Positions 52,943 to 63,003 of a stretch of DNA of 64,000 nucleotides are shown here, piece by piece (the first letter of the stretch is position 1; each line of letters begins with the position of its first letter). Source of the stretch: an uncultured Algibacter sp. (GTDB lineage: Bacteria > Bacteroidota > Bacteroidia > Flavobacteriales > Flavobacteriaceae); the NCBI RefSeq assembly GCF_947487605.1, contig NZ_CANKXK010000002.1, positions 186,001-250,000 on the forward strand, given 5' to 3'. The notes below the pieces were generated by a model that saw nothing but the letters and a program-made list of their open reading frames with translations, was not told the origin of the DNA and ran no database searches. The position numbers and the translations under genes are program-made.

Positions 52943-53787
52943 TGAAGAATTAGTACGTCGGTTGGTAATTCGGTTAAAATATGCTCTATATCATGTGGAA
53001 ATAGTCTATCCCAAAATGTCATTTTTGACGGTGCATTCATTACCAATAAATCTGCACGAGTTATTTGAGCATAATGACCAATAGAATACCCTTTTTTGCC
53101 AAAAATAGGTTGTAATTTTATGGTTTTTTTATTTGTGAACTCTTCTGGGATATGACTAATAATTTCCTTTATTCTTGAATTTTCTCGTAGCTTTATACGT
53201 TCTTTTATAATATTAGCCCGCCTTAAAGATTTATCATCTTCGACCTTTACAGAAATTTGTTCCTCCTTAATCTCTTCAACAATGGTAATTTTTTCAGAAT
53301 TCAATTTATTGGCAACATAAAAAGCAGCTTTTATGGTTTGTTCGGTTTTAGGATCTTTTAAACCGTTTACAACAATATGTTGACAAGCTATTCGGTCTAC
53401 AGAAGGTTTAATAAGAAGTAATATCGAGCAATTAGCACGACGTGTAATTTTTCGAGCAATAGAACCTACATAGTATCTTAATAAGCGCTCTCTTTGTACG
53501 GCACCTAAAATCAATAAATCAATTTTTTTTTCTTCGGATGTTGATAAAATAACATCAACAGGATCACCAGTTTTAAAAACAACTTCGTAATCTAAATTAT
53601 CTTGCTTAAACGTGTTAAGTATAACCTTTAATGCTTTTATTTTATCTTCGGAAGACGCACCAACATGTATTAGAAATAGTTTCGATTGGAAAAATACCGA
53701 TAGTCTTGCTGCTTCATAAAGGTTTGCTTTTAGATTTGGTGAAAACGCAATCCCAATCCCGATACTATTAAATGGTTTTAAAGACAC
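52939..53787 (-). CDS. Universal stress protein with two Usp domains
   Basis: A 282-residue cytoplasmic protein made of two UspA-like halves (about 1-135 and 140-282). The first has ILGAVQRERLLRYYVGSIARKI, close to the ATP-binding G-2x-G-9x-G(S/T) pattern, and the second ends in DVLILQ as is usual for the fold. The second domain is degenerate at the nucleotide site. Because it overlaps the SulP gene by 4 bp and faces a cation/proton antiporter gene across 99 bp, a role in adjusting ion transport to stress is plausible, but this is inference. Confidence 0.88.
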   Translation of the reverse strand: MSLKPFNSIGIGIAFSPNLKANLYEAARLSVFFQSKLFLIHVGASSEDKIKALKVILNTFKQDNLDYEVVFKTGDPVDVILSTSEEKKIDLLILGAVQRERLLRYYVGSIARKITRRANCSILLLIKPSVDRIACQHIVVNGLKDPKTEQTIKAAFYVANKLNSEKITIVEEIKEEQISVKVEDDKSLRRANIIKERIKLRENSRIKEIISHIPEEFTNKKTIKLQPIFGKKGYSIGHYAQITRADLLVMNAPSKMTFWDRLFPHDIEHILTELPTDVLILQ

Positions 53788-53886
53788 ACTATATTCTTTT
53801 GTTGGAAAAGTTGAAAGATAGCATTTTTTAAAAACATGGAATCATCTGTTTTGCGTAAATTGGTCTTTTAAAAATAAAAACAGCTT

Positions 53887-55716
53887 ATGTTAGAGTTATC
53901 GGGCATCATTATTTTAGGAATATTAGCACAATGGGTAGCTTGGAAATTGAAAATCCCTGCTATTTTACCTTTAATATTAATAGGGTTATTAGTAGGGCCG
54001 GTAGCGGCTGAATTTTTATCTGAAGATGGTACAAAATGGATTGAACCCATTTGGAATGGTGAAAAAGGATTGTTCCCTGGCGAAGGCTTATATTATTTTG
54101 TTTCATTAGCAATTAGTATTATCCTTTTTGAAGGAGGGCTAACATTAAAACGATCAGAAATAAAAACTGTGGGACCTGTAATTACAAAATTAATTACACT
54201 AGGCTCTGCAATTACATTTTTTGGTGCAGGTTTGGTTGCGCATTTTATATTTAACTTAAGCTGGGAGTTATCTTTTTTGTTTTCGGGATTAATAATTGTA
54301 ACAGGACCAACGGTTATTACGCCTATTCTAAGAAACATTCCACTTAAAAAAGATATTTCAACCGTTTTAAAGTGGGAAGGGATATTAATAGATCCAATAG
54401 GTGCTTTGGTAGCTGTTTTAGTATTTGAATTTATTAGTGTTGAAGGTGATAGTGGCTTCACCAAAACAGCCTTAATGGAGTTTGGTAAAATTATTTTATT
54501 TGGAACCACCTTTGGTTTTACATTTGCTCATGGTTTAGCATTTGCAGTTAATAAAAAATTAATTCCTCATTATTTATTAAATGTTGTATCGTTGTCAACG
54601 GTATTATTAGTTTTTGTTGAATCTGAAATTTTTGCGCATGAATCTGGACTATTGGCGGTTGTGGTTATGGGTATGGTTTTAGGAAATAGTAAATTGGAAA
54701 ATATAAAAGAACTTCTATATTTTAAGGAATCTTTGAGCGTGCTACTAATTTCTATTCTTTTTATTTTATTAGCAGCCAATATTAATATTGAAGATTTGCT
54801 ACTATTATATACTTGGAAAACGGCTATTATATTTGCTATTATTGTTTTTGTTATTAGGCCATTAGGTGTTTTTTTAAGCACATCTGGATCAAAACTAAAG
54901 TTTAATGAAAAGCTTTTTATAAGTTGGGTTGGACCACGAGGAATTGTTGCTGCAGGTATCGCATCTCTTTTTGGAAGTAAACTAATTAAACAAGGGGTAG
55001 AAGGTGCAGAATATATTACACCTCTAGTTTTTACAATTGTATTAGGAACCGTTTTGCTTAATGCAACAACGGCTCGTTTGTTTGCGAAATGGGTTGGTGT
55101 GTTTCTTAAAAAATCTGAAGGCATTTTAATTATTGGAGCTTCAAAAGTATCTCGATTGTTAGGGCATTACTTGGTTACCAATAACAGGCACGTGGTACTT
55201 ATAGACAGTAATGAGTCTAATATTGAAGCTGCTAAAGAGCTAGGTTTAGAAGCTATAAGCACCAATATATATTCTGAAACGCTTACAGATAATATAGAAT
55301 TGAACGATGTAGGATATTTAATGGCGTTAACAGGAAATCCAGATATTAATAAATATGCTATAAATAAGTTTAGTGAGCAATTTGGTGAAAACGGCGCTTT
55401 TAGATTAGTGAGTGCTAAAGAGATGGAAGACGATAACAATAATCCAAAGGAAGGTTTGTTTTCGCATACAGATGATTATAATACATTGCTGGAGTTAACA
55501 GAAAAATATCCTTCGATAAATGAAATAACCCTAGAAGACAAGGAGCATTACCTAAGGTTAATTGAAATAACTAATAAGGATAAGGATATTATCCCTCTAT
55601 TTATAAAAGACACGGAAGGCGAATTACATATAATTTCCTCGTATAATTTAGATGTTGAAACTATTGAGGAAGGTTTTCAATTGGTTTACTTAGGAAAACT
55701 TTTTGATGAACAATAA
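53887..55716 (+). CDS. Cation/proton antiporter with C-terminal TrkA-N/RCK-like domain
   Basis: A 609-residue membrane protein with about 12 hydrophobic segments (residues 1-400), followed by a TrkA-N-like nucleotide-binding domain (about 415-540, GILIIGASKVSRLLG and VVLIDSNESN). The core has FEGGLTLKRSEIK and WVGPRGIVAAGIASLFG, typical of NhaP-type CPA1 exchangers. It should exchange Na+ or K+ for protons, perhaps gated by NAD(H). It is divergent from the Usp-SulP pair and converges on a membrane protein gene. The ion cannot be named. Confidence 0.9.
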   Translation: MLELSGIIILGILAQWVAWKLKIPAILPLILIGLLVGPVAAEFLSEDGTKWIEPIWNGEKGLFPGEGLYYFVSLAISIILFEGGLTLKRSEIKTVGPVITKLITLGSAITFFGAGLVAHFIFNLSWELSFLFSGLIIVTGPTVITPILRNIPLKKDISTVLKWEGILIDPIGALVAVLVFEFISVEGDSGFTKTALMEFGKIILFGTTFGFTFAHGLAFAVNKKLIPHYLLNVVSLSTVLLVFVESEIFAHESGLLAVVVMGMVLGNSKLENIKELLYFKESLSVLLISILFILLAANINIEDLLLLYTWKTAIIFAIIVFVIRPLGVFLSTSGSKLKFNEKLFISWVGPRGIVAAGIASLFGSKLIKQGVEGAEYITPLVFTIVLGTVLLNATTARLFAKWVGVFLKKSEGILIIGASKVSRLLGHYLVTNNRHVVLIDSNESNIEAAKELGLEAISTNIYSETLTDNIELNDVGYLMALTGNPDINKYAINKFSEQFGENGAFRLVSAKEMEDDNNNPKEGLFSHTDDYNTLLELTEKYPSINEITLEDKEHYLRLIEITNKDKDIIPLFIKDTEGELHIISSYNLDVETIEEGFQLVYLGKLFDEQ

Positions 55717-55726
55717 GCCAATAGGT

Positions 55727-56425
55727 TTAGATAAGTTTCTGTATAAGCTGTTTTATGTCAGCAATAGCTTTTCCTTTTATTATCCACGAAACCCCAAAGG
55801 CTATAACAGCAAATGTTTCAAAAATGTAAACATAATGCCTAAAAAACCAGCCACTTAGTTCTACTCCAAGTTTTTCAAGACCAATTAAAGAAATTATTAT
55901 TCCCACAGAAAGAAAAACTATAGTGCCACAGATACGATATAGTTTATTATTTGAGTCATCTGGATTTCTGGTGAATTTATATCTTGACATCCAACCCATT
56001 GCAAGAACAAAAACGCCGGCAGCACCAAGGTGAATTCCACTTTTACACATAGAATTATGCCCAAATAACGGATAATTTCCGCTTTTGCATATCAAATCTA
56101 TTGCAATACTTGTACTATCCATACACCTGGTTGGTATAAATACAACTACAAGTGCGGCTAAACCACCTATGTTAGTAATGAAATCATCACTTATTACTTC
56201 GGTAGTTGCGTCTTTTTTATATCCTTTATAAGACAACAGGAATAAACCAAATGCCGATAAAATAATTATAAAAAACAAAGACGAAAGCGTACTGTAGTAA
56301 TAATGGCTTATAGAAGCTAAAACTTCGCCTTTGGCAATAAATAATATGAAGGGAAGACACAAGCCTAAAACACCCACTAGTTTTCTGATTCTATAGTCTG
56401 AGTTTTGAAGTTCTTGATGTACCAT
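55727..56425 (-). CDS. DUF998-like multi-spanning membrane protein
   Basis: A 232-residue integral membrane protein with about six hydrophobic segments. The opening RIRKLVGVLGLCLPF and ASISHYYYST followed by FFIIILSAFGLFLL recall DUF998-type proteins. Three Cys residues are clustered in a loop (MDSTSIAIDLICK and NSMCKSG), possibly extracytoplasmic. Function is unknown. It stands alone, convergent with the antiporter. Confidence 0.7.
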   Translation of the reverse strand: MVHQELQNSDYRIRKLVGVLGLCLPFILFIAKGEVLASISHYYYSTLSSLFFIIILSAFGLFLLSYKGYKKDATTEVISDDFITNIGGLAALVVVFIPTRCMDSTSIAIDLICKSGNYPLFGHNSMCKSGIHLGAAGVFVLAMGWMSRYKFTRNPDDSNNKLYRICGTIVFLSVGIIISLIGLEKLGVELSGWFFRHYVYIFETFAVIAFGVSWIIKGKAIADIKQLIQKLI

Positions 56426-56476
56426 TAGAGTTTTATTATGTTGGTTATAAATACAATATAGAAAAAGTTTTTTGCA

Positions 56477-56507
56477 ATAAAAAAGCCTCGCTTTATAAAA
56501 ACGAGGC
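56477..56507 (-). terminator. Intrinsic terminator after the GH31 gene
   Basis: A GCCTCG/CGAGGC stem with an 11-nt loop, then CTTTTTTATT on the minus strand, 26 nt beyond the GH31 stop. The stem is short but the T-run is good. Confidence 0.75.
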
Positions 56508-56532
56508 CTTAAAATATTAAAAGCAAATTGTC

Positions 56533-58935
56533 TTAACCAATAATATGAAGTTCTGAAAATTCTTTAGTAAGAACCAGTGTATTGTCGCCATTAAGTTTTA
56601 TGTCTTTAAAAGCAATTTCTTCATTATCGATTTGCACTTTAGAAATTTTAAAAGGCAATCCGTGTAAATTCAATTTGAACGTTTTATAAGTAGTTTCAAA
56701 CTTTCCAGATTTATGTTGCTGGATAATAAGCTCATCTTTTTTACCGTGTAGTTTAAAGTTTCTTAAACTATAACGCCCTTTGATATAGTCGTAACCGTCA
56801 GTAGCATCTTCATAAACCATCGATGTTTCTTTGCCTTGTTTATAGAACACATCAAGTAACAACTCGTCAATAATTTTTTCGCCAACATATTGTTGGATTG
56901 GATATTTAGGAATAATAGCGCCTTCTTTTACAAAAATTGGCATACTATCTAAATCTGCCTCTACCCATTGTTCTGTTCCGCCTTCAACCAATTCATCAGT
57001 CCAGAAGTTATACCATTTCCCAAGAGGAATATACATGCGCCTTCCTTTTTGGTTTGGCCCTGTTATTGGGCAAGCTAATATTTTTTCACCAAAAATAAAC
57101 TCATCATTTCTGTAATGCGTTTGAGGGTCTGCCTGATCGTAAAGCACTAATGATTTTAAGATTGGAATACCTTCTTCTGCATATCGCCAGAAAGCTGTGT
57201 ATAAGTAAGGTAATAATTGATACCTTATTTCAATAAACTTTCTTACTACATCTGTAATGGTTTTTCCAAATGCCCAAGGTTCTTGGTCTCCATGATCTCC
57301 AGAAGAGTGTGTTCTACAAAATGGATGGAAAATACCTAATTGAATCCAGCGTGCGTATAATTCGCCATTAGGCTGTTCAGCAAATCCACCAATATCAGAC
57401 CCAATAAAAGAGAACCCAGACATGCACATACGTTGTGCTTGTAAGTTTGCAATGTTTAAATGATCCCATGTAGCTACATTATCTCCTGTCCAGCTAGAGG
57501 TATAACGTTGCGTTCCAGAATAAGCAGCTCTTGTAATTACAAAAGGACGTTTTGGGTACGAGAATTTCTTTAACCCTTGGTATGTAGCACGAGCCATTTG
57601 CATGCCATAAATGTTATGTGCTTTTCTATGACTACAAGGGTTTCCGTCGTAATCGTGTCTTACATCGTTAGGGAATGTTTTCCCTGGAACGTCCATTACT
57701 GCTGGCTCGTTCATATCATTCCATACGCCTTTAACTCCTATATCTTCAATAAGTTCCTTAAATAAATTAGACCACCAATCTCTTACTTCTGGGTTTGTAA
57801 AATCTGGAAAATAACATTCCCCAGGCCAAACCTTGCCTTTCATATATGGTCCATCTGCTCGTTTACAGAAATAATCTTTATCTAGTCCTTCTTTAAACAC
57901 AGAATACTCCATGTCTATTTTAATTCCTGGATCAATAATAACAATAGTTTTAAATCCATCGTCAGCAAGCTCCTTCACCATTCTTTTCGGATTAGGGAAA
58001 TACTCATTACTCCATGTAAAACACCTAAAGCCTTCCATGTAATCAATATCTAAATAAATAGCATCGCATGGAATTTGCAATTCTCTAAATTTAGCAGCGA
58101 CTTCTTTAACGTTTGATTCTGGATAATAACTCCATTTACATTGGTGGTAACCTAATGCCCAAAGAGCTGGCATTGCATGTGGCTTGCCTGTTAAATCTGT
58201 ATAATTTGCTACAACATCAGACATTTCTGGGCCATAGATGAAATAGTAATTCATTTCGCCTCCGTGTGCCCAAAAACTAGTGATATTTCTGCGTTCACTA
58301 CAAAAATCAAAAAACGATCTAAAAGTGTTATCGAAAAATATTCCGTAAGCCTTTTTGTTGTGTAAAGCAGTATAAAATGGAATTGTTTTATAAATAGGAT
58401 CGGTATCTCTACCATAGGCATAAGAATCTGTTACCCAGTTTTCAAAACGTTTCCCTTTTAAGTTGTTATCTACAGGCTTGTCTCCTAAACCATAGTAGCT
58501 TTCACCTGGTTGAGCCGTTTTAGACATTTTAACAACATCACCACCATATTCATAACTTTCTTCCCAATGAAAACCAAGTTCGTCTTCACAAATTAAACTT
58601 TTGTCTTTGGCATCAAAAATGGATATTCTTAAATCTTGTTTTGAAACTTTACAGATTAACTTTTTGGTGGTTATTATATAATTATTATCATCTTCGGTTA
58701 CTTCAAGATGGTTATAACCTCTACTTGCATATTTTGTTATGGCATACGAAAAATCATTCTCAAAAATTCCAGTGGTAGTATATCTAAACCTTAAAATACT
58801 ATCTCTTCTTACAGTAACCTGTAAAAGAACACCATTTTCTGCTTTAAAAGACAGGACGTTTAGGTTTTTTTCGTACTTAATTATTTTAGAAGGAAATAGA
58901 TTTCCCTTATATTCTAATTCGGTATTTAATATCAT
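56533..58935 (-). CDS. GH31 alpha-glucosidase
   Basis: An 800-residue enzyme without a signal peptide, so it is predicted to be cytoplasmic. An N-terminal beta-sandwich (about 1-230) precedes the GH31 TIM barrel. The nucleophile Asp lies in GVWNDMNEPAVMD (about residue 407) and the acid/base Asp in SWTGDNVATWDHL (about 482). YLDIDYMEGFRCF is a further family signature. It should release glucose from maltose-type oligosaccharides, in line with the adjacent glycogen genes. It has its own promoter element and lies after the glgB terminator, so it is probably regulated separately. Confidence 0.93.
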   Translation of the reverse strand: MILNTELEYKGNLFPSKIIKYEKNLNVLSFKAENGVLLQVTVRRDSILRFRYTTTGIFENDFSYAITKYASRGYNHLEVTEDDNNYIITTKKLICKVSKQDLRISIFDAKDKSLICEDELGFHWEESYEYGGDVVKMSKTAQPGESYYGLGDKPVDNNLKGKRFENWVTDSYAYGRDTDPIYKTIPFYTALHNKKAYGIFFDNTFRSFFDFCSERRNITSFWAHGGEMNYYFIYGPEMSDVVANYTDLTGKPHAMPALWALGYHQCKWSYYPESNVKEVAAKFRELQIPCDAIYLDIDYMEGFRCFTWSNEYFPNPKRMVKELADDGFKTIVIIDPGIKIDMEYSVFKEGLDKDYFCKRADGPYMKGKVWPGECYFPDFTNPEVRDWWSNLFKELIEDIGVKGVWNDMNEPAVMDVPGKTFPNDVRHDYDGNPCSHRKAHNIYGMQMARATYQGLKKFSYPKRPFVITRAAYSGTQRYTSSWTGDNVATWDHLNIANLQAQRMCMSGFSFIGSDIGGFAEQPNGELYARWIQLGIFHPFCRTHSSGDHGDQEPWAFGKTITDVVRKFIEIRYQLLPYLYTAFWRYAEEGIPILKSLVLYDQADPQTHYRNDEFIFGEKILACPITGPNQKGRRMYIPLGKWYNFWTDELVEGGTEQWVEADLDSMPIFVKEGAIIPKYPIQQYVGEKIIDELLLDVFYKQGKETSMVYEDATDGYDYIKGRYSLRNFKLHGKKDELIIQQHKSGKFETTYKTFKLNLHGLPFKISKVQIDNEEIAFKDIKLNGDNTLVLTKEFSELHIIG

Positions 58936-58967
58936 AAACTTGTAAATTTATCAATTAACGAAAATAA

Positions 58968-58975
58968 CAAATATA
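58968..58975 (-). promoter_or_regulatory. -7 promoter element of the GH31 gene (TATATTTG)
   Basis: Exact TAnnTTTG match on the minus strand, 32 nt before the GH31 start. It lies just after the glgB terminator, so the GH31 gene has its own transcription start. Confidence 0.6.
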
Positions 58976-59006
58976 TTAAGCTTAAAGAGTTTATTTTATG
59001 CAAAAA

Positions 59007-59047
59007 TACCATTGATTGTTTGTGTAAAAACCAAACAATCAATGGTA
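59007..59047 (-). terminator. Strong intrinsic terminator after glgB
   Basis: A 16-bp perfect inverted repeat (TACCATTGATTGTTTG and its complement) with a 9-nt loop, followed by TTTTTG on the minus strand. It ends the glgC-glgE-glgB operon 28 nt after the glgB stop. Confidence 0.85.
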
Positions 59048-59074
59048 TAATTATAAAATCGCTAATTTATGTAA

Positions 59075-60982
59075 TTATAGAAACTTGAATACGGCTACAG
59101 CTAATGGCGGTAGGGTTATTTCAGCAGAATAATCCTTTCCATTCCAAGATTCTTTTTTAACCGTAATTTGTTTGGTATTAGAAACACCGCTACCCCCAAA
59201 TTCTTTGGCATCACTATTAAAAATTTCTTTTATTTTGCCTTTAACAGGAATACCTATTTTGTAATTCTCTCTTACCGTTGGTGTTAAATTACAAACAACT
59301 GCGACATAGTCTTTAGGGTCATTTCCTTTTCTAATATAGGAGATAACACAATTTTGGTGGTCGTCGTAGCTAATCCACTCGAATCCTTCTTGACTAAATT
59401 GCTTTTCAAAAAGCGCAGGTGTTTCTCTATAGAATTTATTTAAACTTTTAAAGTAATTTTGGAAACTTTTATGAGAATCATATTCTAGTAAATTCCAATC
59501 TAAGCTACCCTCGAAATCCCATTCGCTATATTGTCCAAATTCACCACCCATAAAGAATAAGTTGGTACCAGGGTGTGTAAACATGTAACCATAAAGTAAG
59601 CGAAGGTTTGCAAAACGTTGCCACTCATCGCCAGCCATTCTTCCTAAGATAGAGTTCTTGCCATAAACAACTTCGTCATGAGACAGCGGAAGCATGAAAT
59701 TTTCCGTAAAAGCATAAGCCAAACTAAAGGTGATGTCGTTTTGATGATATTGCCTATAAATAGGATCTTTTTTAAAGTATTCTAAAGTATCGTGCATCCA
59801 GCCCATCATCCATTTCATACCAAATCCTAGACCGCCTAAAAATACGGGTTTAGAAACTCCAGTAAAAGCAGTAGATTCTTCGGCAATAGTTTGTGTGTCT
59901 GGGAATGATTTATAAATTTCTTCATTAAGCTCTTTTAGAAAAGCAATGGCATCAAGATTTTCTCTACCACCATAAATATTTGGTTCCCACTCGCCCTCTT
60001 CTCTAGAATAATCTAAGAAAAGCATAGACGCTACCGCGTCAACACGTAAGCCATCTGCATGATATTGATCCATCCAGAAAGCTGCATTACTTATTAAGAA
60101 AGATTTTACCTCGTTTCGACCATAATTAAAAATTAAACTTTTCCAGTCTTGATGATATCCTTTTCTTTTATCTGGGTGTTCATATAAGTTTGAACCATCA
60201 AAAAACCCTAGCCCATGAGCATCCTCTGGAAAGTGAGATGGTACCCAATCTAAAATAATTCCAATGTCGTTTTGGTGTAATTTATCTACTAAATATTTGA
60301 ATTCTTCTGGATAACCAAATCTTGATGAAGGAGCAAAATAACCCGTAACTTGATAACCCCATGATGGGTCATAAGGGAACTCCATAATTGGCATAAGCTC
60401 TACGTGTGTAAAGTTCATTTCTTTTATATAGTTAACCAGCTCATCTGCAAGTTCGAAATACGAAAGAAAACGATTTTCTTCTACATGCCTTTTCCAGGAG
60501 CCTAAATGAACTTCGTAAACAGAATAAGGAGCGTCTAAGGCGTTGTGGTCTTTACGCTTTTTCATCCATTTTGTGTCTTTCCACTTATAAGTGTCGTCCC
60601 AAACTATCGAGCCTGTTTTTGGCGGGTGTTCTGCACGTCGGGCATAGGGATCTGCTTTTTCCGTTTTTATATCATTATTGTGGCTTTGAATTTTGTATTT
60701 GTAAATATCGCCTTTTCCAACCGTAGGAATAAAGCCTTCCCAAATACCACTTTCGTCCCAACGAACATTTAATTGGTGTTCACCTTCAATCCAATAGTTA
60801 AAGTCTCCAATTACAGAAACTTGCTTTGCGCTTGGCGCCCAAACTGCAAAATAGGTACCTTCAATACCATTTACGGTTACCAAATGCGAACCAAATTTTT
60901 CATAAAGACGATAATGTTTACCTGCTTTAAAAAGGTTAATATCGAATTCTGAAAATAAACTGTGAACTTTTACTTGTGCCAT
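59075..60982 (-). CDS. glgB: 1,4-alpha-glucan branching enzyme
   Basis: A 635-residue GH13 branching enzyme. An N-terminal CBM48-like domain (about 25-125, with YFAVWAPSAKQVSVIGDFN) leads into the catalytic barrel with nucleophile Asp in GLRVDAVASML (about residue 314), acid Glu in AEESTAF (about 369) and LPLSHDEVVYG. It cuts alpha-1,4 chains and re-attaches them by alpha-1,6 bonds in glycogen synthesis. It follows the glgE-like gene by 51 bp and is closed by a strong terminator. Length fits the shorter bacterial GlgB form that lacks an additional N-terminal domain. Confidence 0.95.
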   Translation of the reverse strand: MAQVKVHSLFSEFDINLFKAGKHYRLYEKFGSHLVTVNGIEGTYFAVWAPSAKQVSVIGDFNYWIEGEHQLNVRWDESGIWEGFIPTVGKGDIYKYKIQSHNNDIKTEKADPYARRAEHPPKTGSIVWDDTYKWKDTKWMKKRKDHNALDAPYSVYEVHLGSWKRHVEENRFLSYFELADELVNYIKEMNFTHVELMPIMEFPYDPSWGYQVTGYFAPSSRFGYPEEFKYLVDKLHQNDIGIILDWVPSHFPEDAHGLGFFDGSNLYEHPDKRKGYHQDWKSLIFNYGRNEVKSFLISNAAFWMDQYHADGLRVDAVASMLFLDYSREEGEWEPNIYGGRENLDAIAFLKELNEEIYKSFPDTQTIAEESTAFTGVSKPVFLGGLGFGMKWMMGWMHDTLEYFKKDPIYRQYHQNDITFSLAYAFTENFMLPLSHDEVVYGKNSILGRMAGDEWQRFANLRLLYGYMFTHPGTNLFFMGGEFGQYSEWDFEGSLDWNLLEYDSHKSFQNYFKSLNKFYRETPALFEKQFSQEGFEWISYDDHQNCVISYIRKGNDPKDYVAVVCNLTPTVRENYKIGIPVKGKIKEIFNSDAKEFGGSGVSNTKQITVKKESWNGKDYSAEITLPPLAVAVFKFL

Positions 60983-61033
60983 ATTAGTTTAGTTATTTTT
61001 TTATAATTGTTTAGCAGTTTATGCTAAATGTTA

Positions 61034-62971
61034 TTATTTGTTAATTTTGAAAATATGAAAGGGCAATGTTGGGTGTAACTCTACAAAGTTCCATTCGTTA
61101 TGCCAATTGTATCGGCTATCTGTAATTAAATCATGCATTTCAAGGTTGTGACCTGCAGGAACACCTAGTTCGTATAATGGTAATTGTACGGTTCCTTGTT
61201 GTGAATTGTATGCATCTAAACTAATAATGACGAAAATTCCATTCGTTCTGTCATCATTCCACTTATAAAACGCCAAAAGGTTATCGTTTTCTATGTGACA
61301 AAATTTAATATTATTGGTTTGTTGTAATGCTTCATTGTGATTTCTTATATAATTAATCTTAGCGATTATAGTAATAAGTTTATTTTGAAGCGACCAATCA
61401 TAATTTGTTATTTGAAATTTTTCAGAATTTAGGTATTCTTCTTTACCTAGCAGAGAATCTGACAACATATATTCAAAAACAGGCCCATAAATTCCTATAC
61501 TGGAACTTAATGTTGCAGCAAGAGCATAACGCTGAATATGTTTGGACTCATTAGAACCTTGTAAATGATAAGGGTTTATATCTGGTGTGTTTGGCCAGAA
61601 GTTAGGTTGCATATATTCTTTTAACTCGCTTTGAGTAAGTTCGGTAATATATTCAATTAGTTCGTGCTTAGAATTACGCCATGTAAAATACGTATAAGAC
61701 TGTGTATAACCTTGCTTTGCTAATTGCTGCATTACTTTTGGAGCAGTAAACGCTTCAGCTAAGAAAATAACATCAGGATGGTTGGCTTTTACATTTTTAA
61801 TAATCCAGTTCCAGAATAGGAAAGGTTTTGTGTGCGGATTATCGACTCTAAATACTTTAATACCGCAATCTATCCAGTATAACAAAATATCTAAACACTC
61901 GTTCCAAAGTGCTTTATAATCTTCACTTTCCCAATATATTGGTAAAATATCCTGATATTTTTTTGGTGGATTTTCTGCATATTGAACAGTACCATCTGGT
62001 CGCCATTTAAACCATTTTGGATGATCTTTAACCCAAGGATGGTCTGGAGCGGCCTGTAACGCATAATCCATCGCAATTTCTAAGTTATTTTCTTGAGCTT
62101 TTTGAATTAAGGATTTAAAATCATCAAGAGAGCCTAATTGTGGGTGGATATCTTTATGTCCTCCAAATCTAGACCCAACACCCCATGTGGAGCCAACGTC
62201 TCCTTCTTTAGCTTCGGTAGTATTGTTTTTACCCTTTCTATTAACTTCACCTATTGGATGAATAGGGGGTAAGTAAACAACATCGAATCCCATATTTTTT
62301 ACTCGAGGAAGCAAACGTTCGCAATCTTTAAACGTTCCATGCACACCTTCTTTTTCTGAAGCAGAACGAGGGAAGAATTCATACCAAGTACTAAATCGTG
62401 CTCGTTTTCTATCTACATAAACCTGGTATTCTGCTGATGTATTGTCAAGGATTTTTATTGGATTATCATAAAAAAGTTGATATAGTTTCTCTGAAGCGGC
62501 TTCGGTTATGGACTCACCATAATGAGTTTCATTTTTAAAAATGTTATACAAGTGATCCAAATAGGTTTTATTCTTAGCACTTACTTTTTTTGAGATAGCT
62601 TTTACATACTCGGCCCCTTCTAATAACTCTGAAGACACATGTTGCCCGTCTTCAATTTTTCTAATAAGCCCATGCCTCCAATTAAGTGCATAATCTACCC
62701 ATGCCTGAACCTTATAGCTGTAAAAGCCTTGTGTCTCAACTTTAAACGAAGCTTTCCACTCATCATTTGAATCAAGTGACATTCTAACTTCTTTCCAGCT
62801 TTTGCCACTCTCATGCTTAAATAAAACAGAGACTCCAAGCACATCGTGTCCATCTGCAAGAATATGAGCTTCTACATTAAAAATTTCGTTAACTACACGT
62901 TTTACAAAAAATTTACCACAATTAACACTTGGCGACACATAATCAATAACAACTCTTTTTTGGTCTTTCAT
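61034..62971 (-). CDS. glgE: GH13_3 alpha-1,4-glucan:maltose-1-phosphate maltosyltransferase (GlgE-like)
   Basis: A 645-residue protein matching GlgE: MDYALQAAPDHPWVKDHP and YAENPPKKYQDI are characteristic, followed by the nucleophile Asp in FRVDNPHTKP (about residue 375) and the acid Glu in LAEAFTAPK (about 404). GlgE extends alpha-1,4-glucans using maltose-1-phosphate as donor. No treS or pep2/mak gene (the usual makers of that donor) is in the window, so either they are elsewhere or a GlgA/GlgM-type enzyme supplies it. The gene is 32 bp after glgC and upstream of glgB, consistent with one operon. Confidence 0.92.
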   Translation of the reverse strand: MKDQKRVVIDYVSPSVNCGKFFVKRVVNEIFNVEAHILADGHDVLGVSVLFKHESGKSWKEVRMSLDSNDEWKASFKVETQGFYSYKVQAWVDYALNWRHGLIRKIEDGQHVSSELLEGAEYVKAISKKVSAKNKTYLDHLYNIFKNETHYGESITEAASEKLYQLFYDNPIKILDNTSAEYQVYVDRKRARFSTWYEFFPRSASEKEGVHGTFKDCERLLPRVKNMGFDVVYLPPIHPIGEVNRKGKNNTTEAKEGDVGSTWGVGSRFGGHKDIHPQLGSLDDFKSLIQKAQENNLEIAMDYALQAAPDHPWVKDHPKWFKWRPDGTVQYAENPPKKYQDILPIYWESEDYKALWNECLDILLYWIDCGIKVFRVDNPHTKPFLFWNWIIKNVKANHPDVIFLAEAFTAPKVMQQLAKQGYTQSYTYFTWRNSKHELIEYITELTQSELKEYMQPNFWPNTPDINPYHLQGSNESKHIQRYALAATLSSSIGIYGPVFEYMLSDSLLGKEEYLNSEKFQITNYDWSLQNKLITIIAKINYIRNHNEALQQTNNIKFCHIENDNLLAFYKWNDDRTNGIFVIISLDAYNSQQGTVQLPLYELGVPAGHNLEMHDLITDSRYNWHNEWNFVELHPTLPFHIFKINK

Positions 62972-63003
62972 ATTTAAATTGGTTATGCTTTAAAAATAAA
63001 AGT

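Noticed and set aside
54570-55124. 184-residue minus-strand ORF opposite the antiporter
   Set aside because: It is fully inside a well-supported transporter gene on the other strand, and no domain is recognisable.
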